In this document: in pieces, positions 8,829-15,655 of the stretch
Position numbering within the stretch: position 1 is the stretch's first letter
Layout: each line of letters begins with the position of its first letter
Assembly: GCF_024462775.1 (NCBI RefSeq)
Contig: NZ_JANGCE010000036.1
Span: forward strand, 1-34,369
Source of the DNA: Butyricicoccus faecihominis
GTDB lineage: Bacteria > Bacillota > Clostridia > Oscillospirales > Butyricicoccaceae
Length of the DNA stretch: 34,369 bases
Direction of reading: 5' to 3'
Translations under genes and position numbers: made by a program
Notes under the pieces: generated by a model
Databases searched by the model: none
Told to the model about the DNA's origin: nothing
The model's input: only the letters and a program-made list of their open reading frames with translations

Positions 8829-9439
8829 AAAAGCGTTGGTACGAGTTTTTATGGATCGCAGAGCTATTATATTGGGTGCTGGGCCTGTGCAATATTCTTT
8901 TCGCGTGGCTGGGCGTTATATTTTTCGCCGTTCCGTTGCTGATCGCCATCATTGGCGGCAACAAAGCATATTGTAACCGGTTTTGCGGCCGCGGCCAGTT
9001 GCTGGGGTTGCTGGGCGGAAAATTAAAGCTGTCGCGGAACGCGCCGCCGCCCCGTTTTTTGCGCAGCAAATGGTTCCGGTACGGCTTTCTGGCTTTCTTT
9101 ATGACCATGTTCGGCCTGATGCTTTTCAGCACCTATAAGGTTTTCGCCGGCGCGCCGCTGCGGGAGGCGGTTACGCTTTTGTGGGTATTCAAGCTGCCGT
9201 GGCAGTGGGCCGAGGTCGGCATGGTCGCGCCATGGATGGCGCAGTTCGCCTTTGGCTTTTTCGGCGTTATGATGACCTCAACGGTGCTGGGGCTTGTTAC
9301 CATGGTGCTGTTCCGGCCGCGTTCTTGGTGCGTGTATTGCCCCATGGGAACGATGACGCAGGGAATTTGTAAAATAAAACAAAAGAAAGGATGCGGCAGT
9401 TGTGGAGGAGCAGGCCAAGAAGATCGCGGAATTACTTAA
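8825..9439 (+). CDS. NapH/NosR-like polytopic membrane 4Fe-4S protein
   Basis: This 204-residue integral membrane protein has about four hydrophobic helices (near residues 10-42, 84-102, 130-160) and cysteine clusters of the NapH/NosR/CcoG-like kind: YCNRFCGRG (C50, C54) and WCVYCPMGTMTQ, plus a C-terminal GCGSCGG. Family members pass electrons across or along the membrane through Fe-S clusters. The ATG at 8825 overlaps the ferredoxin stop, and the 3' end overlaps the ArsR gene by 38 nt, so the three genes are coupled. The family usually has longer ferredoxin-like tails; here the ferredoxin is a separate gene. The electron donor and acceptor cannot be read from the sequence. Confidence 0.82.
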   Translation: MKKRWYEFLWIAELLYWVLGLCNILFAWLGVIFFAVPLLIAIIGGNKAYCNRFCGRGQLLGLLGGKLKLSRNAPPPRFLRSKWFRYGFLAFFMTMFGLMLFSTYKVFAGAPLREAVTLLWVFKLPWQWAEVGMVAPWMAQFAFGFFGVMMTSTVLGLVTMVLFRPRSWCVYCPMGTMTQGICKIKQKKGCGSCGGAGQEDRGIT

Positions 9440-9686
9440 AACACTGGCAAACGAACACCGGTTGCTCATTCTGTGCGCGCTGATGAAGGGACCGCTTACC
9501 GTGGGCGAAATCCATAAGTTTACGCCGCATATCACAGCCTCAGCGCTGTCGCAGCATTTGGCTCAACTGCGCGCAGCGGGCATTCTGGATTCGGAAAAAC
9601 AGGGCATGAACGTTCTGTACAGAATACAGGATCAACGTGTGGTGGCCTTGCTCGGTTCCATTAAAGAGCACTACTGCGCGGAGTGA
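9402..9686 (+). CDS. ArsR-family repressor with BigR/SqrR-like cysteine pair
   Basis: This 94-residue winged-helix protein has the ArsR pattern: LANEHRLLILCALMKGP (helix 2), the recognition helix ASALSQHLAQLRAAGIL, and a wing ending NVLYRI. Cys25 lies in LLILC and Cys92 in the C-terminal YC. The spacing and context match the two redox cysteines of BigR/SqrR/YgaV persulfide sensors rather than the metal sites of ArsR, CadC or SmtB. It ends a ferredoxin/NapH-like operon and probably represses it from the promoter at 8557. GTG start at 9402; the AAAGGA site is a little distant. Persulfide sensing is inferred from the residues, not shown. Confidence 0.85.
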   Translation: MEEQAKKIAELLKTLANEHRLLILCALMKGPLTVGEIHKFTPHITASALSQHLAQLRAAGILDSEKQGMNVLYRIQDQRVVALLGSIKEHYCAE

Positions 9687-9708
9687 AAGAGCAAGTTATA
9701 AATAAAGA

Positions 9709-9757
9709 AGAGGATTCTGTCTTATTTGCAATAGGACAGAATCCTCTTTATTATTTT
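9709..9757. terminator. Strong bidirectional terminator
   Basis: An 18-bp perfect stem, AGAGGATTCTGTCTTATT (9709-9726) with its complement at 9730-9747, has a 3-nt loop and T-rich flanks on both strands. Confidence 0.9.
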
Positions 9758-9849
9758 TGCCAATAGCCCGTTTGATGGGCATATGTAATTGCCCCTCATT
9801 AGAATAAAGCAAAAACGACACCATAAATCTAATAGTGAGCGAAAAAGTA

Positions 9850-10068
9850 TTATTTTATTTCTTTACCGGTCTCATTCAGAATAAAGATGCCTTGAAAGGT
9901 AGCATCACAGACTTTGGCAATATCCTGTAATTCTTTTTCTGAAAAATTATCTCTGCGTAATTTGCCACTGATATTGGACGGTGTGGTGCCAATTTTTTCA
10001 GCCAGCTCCTTTTTGCTCATGTTTCTTTCGATCAATAATAAATTAATTAATTTAGACATGGTGCCCAT
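9850..10068 (-). CDS. XRE-family HTH repressor
   Basis: This 72-residue DNA-binding protein is almost entirely an XRE/Cro-type helix-turn-helix (LINLLLIERNMSKKELAEKIG, TTPSNISGKLRRD). The start ATG at 10068 follows AGGGGTGATAAT on the minus strand. It is divergent from the 101-residue gene at 10239, and the region between them has facing promoters and repeated TTAATTAxTTAAC sites. It therefore most likely represses both transcripts. Low GC marks the pair as recently acquired. There is no toxin-like domain in the partner to support calling it an antitoxin. Confidence 0.88.
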   Translation of the reverse strand: MGTMSKLINLLLIERNMSKKELAEKIGTTPSNISGKLRRDNFSEKELQDIAKVCDATFQGIFILNETGKEIK

Positions 10069-10093
10069 ATTATCACCCCTCTTATATAGTTAA

Positions 10094-10122
10094 ATTATAT
10101 GCTGTGTGATTAATAAAATCAA
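10094..10122 (-). promoter_or_regulatory. Sigma-A promoter of the XRE gene
   Basis: On the minus strand, TTGATT (10122-10117) and TATAAT (10099-10094) are 17 nt apart. A GTTAA-containing site overlaps the expected transcription start. Confidence 0.75.
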
Positions 10123-10129
10123 TTAAAAA

Positions 10130-10142
10130 TTAATTACTTAAC
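10130..10142. promoter_or_regulatory. Operator-like site 1
   Basis: TTAATTACTTAAC differs at one base from the site at 10202-10214. It lies between the two divergent promoters and is a probable XRE binding site. Confidence 0.5.
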
Positions 10143-10160
10143 TAAAAAATGAAAAAAGTA

Positions 10161-10189
10161 TTGACAAAATTGTTTTCAAAGCTTATAAT
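10161..10189 (+). promoter_or_regulatory. Sigma-A promoter of the small gene at 10239
   Basis: TTGACA (10161-10166) and TATAAT (10184-10189) are separated by exactly 17 nt, a near-consensus promoter that would need repression if its product is costly. Confidence 0.85.
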
Positions 10190-10200
10190 TTGATTATAGA

Positions 10201-10214
10201 GTTAATTAATTAAC
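10201..10214. promoter_or_regulatory. Operator-like perfect palindrome 2
   Basis: GTTAATTAATTAAC is a perfect 14-bp palindrome sitting just after the expected transcription start of the rightward promoter, where a bound repressor would block initiation. It is the best candidate operator for the divergent XRE protein. Confidence 0.6.
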
Positions 10215-10238
10215 TAGATAAGAAAGCGAGGGGAGAAA

Positions 10239-10544
10239 ATGTTAGATTATATCGAGCAAACATTTAATCGGGCTAATTTACAAGTAGTGCGAGGGTTGTT
10301 GATCAACGATATCGGAGATTTGAATAGCATTGATAAGCGGAGATATAAGCAGAAAATTGATGAGGACAGCGCACCTATGTGGCGCTATTTAGAGACTACA
10401 TATCCAGACCGAGCGAAATTAGATGCCGTTTTCATGGACATATCCAAAGCGATAACAGCATATCAGGATGTTTATTTTGAAATAGGCTTAAAATGTGGAG
10501 CACGGCTGCTTCATCAGCTTTTGATGGAACGTGATATTGAATGA
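10239..10544 (+). CDS. Uncharacterised small helical protein
   Basis: I do not recognise this 101-residue protein. It has no signal peptide or TM segment and appears all-helical, with a conserved-looking opening (MLDYIEQTFNRANLQVVRGLL) and a closing helix FEIGLKCGARLLHQLL. That closing helix is loosely like the last helix of DUF6809 proteins, so a distant relationship is possible. The ATG at 10239 follows AGCGAGGGGAGAAA. It stands alone under a near-consensus promoter controlled by the divergent XRE repressor and ends in a strong terminator. AT-rich composition suggests it came in with the repressor. Confidence 0.75.
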   Translation: MLDYIEQTFNRANLQVVRGLLINDIGDLNSIDKRRYKQKIDEDSAPMWRYLETTYPDRAKLDAVFMDISKAITAYQDVYFEIGLKCGARLLHQLLMERDIE

Positions 10545-10549
10545 ACACC

Positions 10550-10596
10550 GCAGGCCGGTTTCTTGGGCGATCGTCCAGAAACCGGCCTGCCTTTTT
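10550..10596. terminator. Terminator between convergent genes
   Basis: Arms GCAGGCCGGTTTCT (10550-10563) and AGAAACCGGCCTGC (10577-10590) pair perfectly over 13 nt, then CTTTTT. It ends the rightward small gene; on the other strand it could also end the GntR gene. Confidence 0.9.
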
Positions 10597-10621
10597 GTCA
10601 AATAAAATCAGCGCGGCGCGG

Positions 10622-12076
10622 TCAATCGTCGTGCTCGTCGGGAATGAGAATATCCTTTGCCCCCGCCACGCCTAATTGAAGCAGGTACGCCACGCCCGAA
10701 CGGAGTTCGTGGAGCATGAGCGTTTCCAGCCGGGAGGAGAACCGCGCGATATCCTGCTGATCCAGACATTCGATGAAGCATTCCATAGAGGGTTTGTATA
10801 CATTACGAATGGTATCCGGCTGGTCGTACATGTTGCGGAACGCGTGAGCCCAGAAAAATTGACGCAGCAGCTCCGTGTATACCTGCCGTATGGTTTGATA
10901 GGGGGAAAACTTTGTGATCAGCTTGATGATGCTATAGGAAGTGACGTCGTACCGCTGCTGCTTGGATATTTCGCATAGACGCTTCTTCCACTGCTGCATT
11001 TCAGAAGGAGTCAGTGAAGCGAGCGTCACGCGGGAGACATCCTTGCAGGACAACGCTAAAAATTGCAGGCCTTGTATGGTGTCTAAAAGACGCTGCTGCA
11101 ATGTGGGAAGCGAAAAATCGCAGTTTTGGCTGACCTGATCAAACGGCACAATCCTTGTGCCGATTTTCGGCGTCGCATGGATTGCGCCGATGCTGCTGAG
11201 CAAAGCCAGCGCCCGGCGCACCGTGCTGATGGAAACGTTCTTGATCTTGGCTAACTGCTCCAAGGTGGGCAGCAGCGTTCCGGCGGGATAGAGGCCATTG
11301 TTGATTTCGATCAAAAGCTCCATGGCAAGCGAATAGCGAAGCTGCGACGGCTTCCGATAGGAGCTCCAGCAAAACGCGATCTCCTCGCCCGGCGACTGGG
11401 CGGGGATATCCTCCCTGAGAAAACAGCATAGGGCGGAGGAAAGCGCCTCTTGAAAGCGGCTTGTGATATCGTGAAGAGCCGCCCAGTCCTGCCGGCGGCA
11501 GTAACGCACCACTTGGGGCACATATTCGGTGGAGCCTTGAAGTCGCCGCATCTCCGCCGGCAAGCTGAAAAAGGGCGCCTGATAAAACATGTAGATCTGC
11601 CATACCAGACGCATGAGCAGCCCGTTTCCCAGCGGGGCGTACTGCTGCTTTAAATGATGCAGCATGGCGGTGGGCGCGGGAGCGTCCGTTGTAGCAAGCT
11701 GCTCCATATCATCGAGTATTTCCGGGTGCGCGTGCTTTAGGCCGATGCGCTGCGCGCCGCCGAAAAGCGGCACCATGGATTCACTCAGATCGATCAGCGC
11801 GCTGCGCCGCGGCGCGAAATAGGACCGTATATGCGCTATCGTTTGCGGTTCCTGATATTTCACCTGCACGATCGCGCCTACATTTTTGGAAAGCGAAATA
11901 TACCCCTCCTGCTTGAGTCGGCGATAGGCGGCGCGCACGGTGTCGAGTGAAACAAGAAATTGCTTGCTTGCGACATCCATCGCGGGTAGATTTTCCTTAA
12001 ACTGATATGTTCCAAATTGTATCTGCGTCAACAAAACATTGTAGACCGCTTGCTGCAGCTCCGTCGTATGATCCAT
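10622..12076 (-). CDS. Transcriptional regulator with two GntR-type HTH domains
   Basis: This 484-residue cytosolic regulator has a GntR-like winged helix at each half. The first is at about residues 5-75 (FKENLPAMDVASKQFLVSLD, TVRAAYRRLKQEGYI, VGAIV). The second is at about 245-312 (YPAGTLLPTLEQLAKIKNVS, STVRRALALLSSIGAI, KIGTRIV). Helical regions after each have no recognisable FCD, UTRA or aminotransferase domain. The ATG at 12076 is chosen because GGGGGAGG lies 8 nt upstream; the longer reading to 12112 lacks a site. One chain with two DNA-reading heads could bind paired sites without dimerising. The target is unknown. The nearest inverted repeat (12261-12369) lies upstream. Confidence 0.8.
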   Translation of the reverse strand: MDHTTELQQAVYNVLLTQIQFGTYQFKENLPAMDVASKQFLVSLDTVRAAYRRLKQEGYISLSKNVGAIVQVKYQEPQTIAHIRSYFAPRRSALIDLSESMVPLFGGAQRIGLKHAHPEILDDMEQLATTDAPAPTAMLHHLKQQYAPLGNGLLMRLVWQIYMFYQAPFFSLPAEMRRLQGSTEYVPQVVRYCRRQDWAALHDITSRFQEALSSALCCFLREDIPAQSPGEEIAFCWSSYRKPSQLRYSLAMELLIEINNGLYPAGTLLPTLEQLAKIKNVSISTVRRALALLSSIGAIHATPKIGTRIVPFDQVSQNCDFSLPTLQQRLLDTIQGLQFLALSCKDVSRVTLASLTPSEMQQWKKRLCEISKQQRYDVTSYSIIKLITKFSPYQTIRQVYTELLRQFFWAHAFRNMYDQPDTIRNVYKPSMECFIECLDQQDIARFSSRLETLMLHELRSGVAYLLQLGVAGAKDILIPDEHDD

Positions 12077-12260
12077 TGCCGGTACCTCCCCCTCGCTGTG
12101 TCTGTACTGCAATAAAAGCTGTTCCTATTATATCACTTAACTTTCAAATCTTCTACATTTTACGCTATTTGTTGCCATTCTTCCGGTTGTTTGCTATTCT
12201 GATAAATAAGTATGGACGTGAGCATATTTGACTTTTGAGAAAGACCTGCCCCATGCGCGC

Positions 12261-12369
12261 AATGTCGTTTAGTTAAGGGCAAGCAAGATAAAAGGGTATC
12301 GCAAACACAGAAAATGTAGGGCGCGACGCCCTTGTTTTTCCAATGCGTTTCCCTTAACTAAATGACATT
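12261..12369. repeat. MITE-like inverted-repeat element
   Basis: Terminal arms of 19 bp, AATGTCGTTTAGTTAAGGG at 12261-12279 and its complement at 12351-12369, differ at one position and enclose 71 bp. Inside is a second hairpin (AGGGCG, 12318-12323, with CGCCCT, 12327-12332) followed by TGTTTTT, which looks like a small terminator. No frame is present. It occupies the otherwise empty space between the GntR gene and the exported protein gene. Confidence 0.65.
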
Positions 12370-12470
12370 GGACCGCAACAGGCACGTTTTTACAGGGCCG
12401 TTTTACCGTTGAAGGAGCGGCGCGGTTTGTGATAAGATAATAAAAAACCAAAAGAGAGGAAGGGCCGTTT

Positions 12471-14390
12471 ATGAAGCGATTGGAACGTGCCTTTCTTCTG
12501 TTTTTTTGTCTGGCCGGCTTGCTGTCGGTTCGGGCGGCGGCTTGGGGTCCGCCGAAGGTCATGGATTGGGAGGACTTTTACGCGCTGTATCAAACGGCGG
12601 GCAGCGCGGATTCCGAAACGCACGATCTGTATTTAATGGGCAATGTAAAGCTGTCCGGCGGCGTGTATGAGCTTGGGCAGACCGATACCGCCGTGCGGAT
12701 CATTGCGACGGAGCCGTACAGCTTTGTGGCGGCGGGGGATGCCACGTTGACACTTAACAATCCAAACCTTACCGTTTATGCAGAGAACCATTCGATGGGG
12801 CCGTTTATCATCAGCGGCGGCTGCCTGAATCTGCGCGCCGGTACCATACAAACGGTGAATTGTCCCGCCATTCTGCTGATGAGCGACGGCACGCACCTTC
12901 TCACCGGCGAGGGGGAGCGGTTTTACATCGATGCGACGTATGATGGCGTACCGGCAGGGGGCGGCGTCCGCGCCGGTATTCTCTGCGGCGCCATATGGAA
13001 TGCGCCGCTCCGGCTGCGTCAGGTGGATTTGACCGTGCGCGGCGGGGACGCCGCGGTCTATTGCGGCAACGATGTGGAACTGTATGACTGCAACATCCGC
13101 TTGGAAGGCGAAGCCGACGCGCCTGCCATCCTGTTTTCGGCCGGGAATTGCGTCTTGACGGTGGACGAGCTGTCGACCGTGTACCCGGCGGAGGACGCGG
13201 GGCCCGGTCCGCCCGAGCCGCAAAAAGAATACATTCTATCCGGCTACTATGCCGACCCGTGGACGGAGCTGGTGAAGGAGATCGAGTGCTTGTCCGGCGT
13301 TCGCCCCGGCAGTCTGCCGCTCGCGGCGGCGACCGAGGTGCTTTATGATATGGAAGATTCCTATGGCTCGGTCGCGGACGTGCCCATTCACTGGGATTTG
13401 TCGGCGTTGCCCGATCCGCTGACCAAGGGCGCTTATACGGTCTATGGCGATTTTGACGGCGACGTATTGGCGGCGAACCATATCGTCAATCCGCGAAACA
13501 TCCGGGCGGAGGTAACGGTCCGCGTGCTGGAGCCTGTTCCGTATGAGGAGCTAAAGGTCAGCGTAAAACCGCTGGGCAACGGCGTTTACATGGTTGCTTA
13601 CGATCATTTGCCCGACCTGACCGGCGCGACGGCGATCTATGCGGAGTTCCGTACCGAAGGCGGCGCGTGGTTCCGGGGCAAGGTGGCGACCACGGGGCCT
13701 GCCGCAGAGCCCCCCGCATACAGCGAAAACCTGCTGGAAGGTTATCTGTTTGATGTGGGACAGCCGCCCTTCACGGTCCGGCTGGAGATTGACAAAGCCT
13801 TTGACACCCGTCTGGTCATCGAGGGCACGGCCTATGCCGGGGCCACCAATATCGTAAAGGTGGGCAGCGGGGAAGAATCCGATGGAACCGATAACGGTGG
13901 CGACCATGGCGGCGGCGGGCAAGGCTCGCACGACCGCTACGGCAAAACAGAGACCGAAAAAACGCCTGTTCCAGCGCCCGAACCGGTACCGGAACCCGCG
14001 CCGAAGACTGATTCGGCTGGCGAGCCGCCTGCCGCCGGCGAAAAGGAATCGCCTTTGCCCGCGGCGGCGCTCCAACCCGAAGAACCGGCAAAACCGTCCG
14101 TGCAAACGATTCCCATACCGGAGGCGGTCTCTTCGATGGGGCGGGCGATTTTCGCCGCCGCCGCGCCCGCTCCGATGCCTGCCGCCGAGTCCGCGCCGGA
14201 GAACCGCGCGGAGCACGAGGCGCACATGGAGCCAACAGGAGCGGCGCTCACGCCGCAGGTCGCGGCCGCGCCCGCATCAGAAGCGGAGGAAGCGCCGCCC
14301 GCCCGTGTGCCCGGCTTCGCCGCGGCCACGCTTGCCACCTGCGCGGTGATCCTAGGCGGCGCGGCATGGTTCCGCCGCCGCAAAAAGTAA
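12471..14390 (+). CDS. Exported, C-terminally anchored Pro/Ala-rich surface protein
   Basis: I do not recognise the family of this 639-residue protein. It begins with a signal peptide (LFCLAGLLSVRAAAW). A region of short repetitive strands with many Asn/Asp-Gly turns follows (about 40-230) and looks like a right-handed parallel beta-helix. A mixed region reaches about residue 460, then a Gly/Asp linker and a long Pro/Glu/Ala spacer (about 490-610). It ends in a hydrophobic helix (ATLATCAVILGGAAWF) and RRRKK, an anchor layout like sortase substrates but without a clear LPxTG. The start ATG at 12471 follows GAGGAAG. The protein is probably displayed at the cell surface; ligand unknown. Confidence 0.8.
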   Translation: MKRLERAFLLFFCLAGLLSVRAAAWGPPKVMDWEDFYALYQTAGSADSETHDLYLMGNVKLSGGVYELGQTDTAVRIIATEPYSFVAAGDATLTLNNPNLTVYAENHSMGPFIISGGCLNLRAGTIQTVNCPAILLMSDGTHLLTGEGERFYIDATYDGVPAGGGVRAGILCGAIWNAPLRLRQVDLTVRGGDAAVYCGNDVELYDCNIRLEGEADAPAILFSAGNCVLTVDELSTVYPAEDAGPGPPEPQKEYILSGYYADPWTELVKEIECLSGVRPGSLPLAAATEVLYDMEDSYGSVADVPIHWDLSALPDPLTKGAYTVYGDFDGDVLAANHIVNPRNIRAEVTVRVLEPVPYEELKVSVKPLGNGVYMVAYDHLPDLTGATAIYAEFRTEGGAWFRGKVATTGPAAEPPAYSENLLEGYLFDVGQPPFTVRLEIDKAFDTRLVIEGTAYAGATNIVKVGSGEESDGTDNGGDHGGGGQGSHDRYGKTETEKTPVPAPEPVPEPAPKTDSAGEPPAAGEKESPLPAAALQPEEPAKPSVQTIPIPEAVSSMGRAIFAAAAPAPMPAAESAPENRAEHEAHMEPTGAALTPQVAAAPASEAEEAPPARVPGFAAATLATCAVILGGAAWFRRRKK

Positions 14391-14403
14391 AACAAACGAT
14401 TCC

Positions 14404-14578
14404 AAGGGCGCGTTGCAAAACAAAAGAAATTCCGTATGTCATTCTGAACGAAGTGAAGAATCTCGCGCGAACGCGCGGAATGAACGTGAAAGCCGCGCGT
14501 TCGTGCGAGATTCTACGTCGCTTCGCTCCTCAGAATGACAAGAATTTGGAACATTCTTTTATTTTGCAACGCGCCCTT
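14404..14578. repeat. Nested palindromic intergenic repeat
   Basis: Outer arms AAGGGCGCGTTGCAAAA (14404-14420) and its complement (14562-14578) extend with one mismatch to about 24 bp. Nested inside is a second long inverted repeat: TGTCATTCTGAACGAAG near 14437 pairs with the CTTCG...CAGAATGACA block ending near 14540, around a centre with CGCGCGAACGCGCGG. The core resembles a palindromic TGTCATTCTGA-type motif scattered in many bacterial intergenic regions. No coding content. Confidence 0.75.
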
Positions 14579-14647
14579 CAGCGTGTCAAAGACCCCCTTG
14601 CGCCGCAGCCGGAATTCTCGATCGAAATGGAGCTTTGTTTCGATCGA

Positions 14648-14716
14648 CAGGCTGTCAAAAATAGTTTTTTGACAGCCTGAAGTGCCTCTCTCCTTCGGGA
14701 GAGGGGCGCTTTTTTG
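14648..14716 (+). terminator. Two tandem terminator hairpins
   Basis: CAGGCTGTCAAAAA (14648-14661) pairs with TTTTTTGACAGCCTG (14665-14679). A second hairpin around a TTCG loop (14682-14710, GGAGAGGGG arm) ends in six T. Confidence 0.8.
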
Positions 14717-14784
14717 TCCGCCGCGCGGTGTTCGTACCGTATATGATGCGTTGGTGCAAAACGGCCGCTTTCCTGCGCATGACT

Positions 14785-14793
14785 TGCTATAAT
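14785..14793 (+). promoter_or_regulatory. Extended -10 promoter for the LytTR/GHKL pair
   Basis: TGCTATAAT (14785-14793) is a consensus extended -10; no good -35 lies 17 nt upstream. Leader about 100 nt. Confidence 0.5.
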
Positions 14794-14900
14794 GGTGACA
14801 CCCAAACGATCAAATCTCCTGAAAAAGCCGTCGAATGTCCCCCGAAAACGCGGGCGATTTTGATCCGTGATAGGATAAGTTGGGGAAAGGAGGGGTGGAA

Positions 14901-15635
14901 ATGCTGCGCATTGCGATCTGCGACGATCAACCGTCAGAGCGGGAGCTGCTATCCCGCTTTTTGCGCGCTTATTTTGCCGCCCACCCCTACGAATATATCT
15001 TAACGGAATACGCCCGGGGCGAAACCTTGGTGGATGATTATGAGGACGGGCTGGTCAGCTTTGACCTGATCTTTCTGGATATCTATATGGACGGCATGCT
15101 GGGCATGGAGGCCGCCCGAGGCGTGCGCCGGTTCGCGCCGCGCGTGCCCATCGTTTTTTTGACCACCACGCCCGATTATGCGCTGGAAAGCTATGATGTG
15201 TGCGCTTACAGCTACCTGATCAAGCCGCTGGATGGGGATAAAGCGGCGGCGCTGCTGGCCCGTTTTCTGCGGGAGGAGTACGACGGCCGCCAAAAGACTC
15301 TGTTGCTGCGGGAGGGCGGCAAGGGCCGGCGCATTGCTTACCGGGAGATTGAGTACATAGAAAGCCGGCGCAACGTGCTGTTGGTCCATCTGGATAACGG
15401 CGAGGAGCACCGGGTCTACGCCAAACTCAGCGATGTGGAGCGGGAGCTGGAAGGCCACGGCTTTCTCCGCTGCCACCAGAGCTATATCGTCAATATGGAC
15501 CGGGTGCGCACCGTGGAGGACGATTTTCTGATGCTCTCCGGGGCCCGCATCCCCATTCGTCAGCGCGGGGCCAAAACCATACGCGCGGACTACTTTGAAT
15601 ACCTGCTGGCGCAAGCCGAGCTGACGCGCATTTGA
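14901..15635 (+). CDS. LytTR-family response regulator
   Basis: This 244-residue regulator has an N-terminal receiver (CDDQ at 7-10, phospho-acceptor Asp60 in LIFLDIYMDG, Lys in LIKPLDG). A C-terminal LytTR DNA-binding domain follows from about residue 140, with IEYIESRRNVLLVHL and the late motif FLRCHQSYIVNMDRV. This is the AgrA/VirR/LytR layout. The ATG at 14901 follows AAGGAGGGG; an upstream in-frame start at 14880 is not supported. The kinase gene follows 20 nt later, so they form a two-component pair. No precursor-peptide gene of the AgrD type is visible nearby, so the signal is unknown. Confidence 0.92.
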   Translation: MLRIAICDDQPSERELLSRFLRAYFAAHPYEYILTEYARGETLVDDYEDGLVSFDLIFLDIYMDGMLGMEAARGVRRFAPRVPIVFLTTTPDYALESYDVCAYSYLIKPLDGDKAAALLARFLREEYDGRQKTLLLREGGKGRRIAYREIEYIESRRNVLLVHLDNGEEHRVYAKLSDVERELEGHGFLRCHQSYIVNMDRVRTVEDDFLMLSGARIPIRQRGAKTIRADYFEYLLAQAELTRI

Positions 15636-15655
15636 ATGAAAGGGGGCCCCTTACT

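Noticed and set aside
13551-14225. 224-codon minus-strand frame opposite the surface protein
   Set aside because: Arg/Gly-rich antisense of a Pro/Ala-coding stretch; no start signal.
14717-14900. Search for an AgrD-like peptide gene before the LytTR regulator
   Set aside because: Short frames here have no ribosome site or amphipathic-leader and Cys pattern; the region seems to be only promoter and leader.
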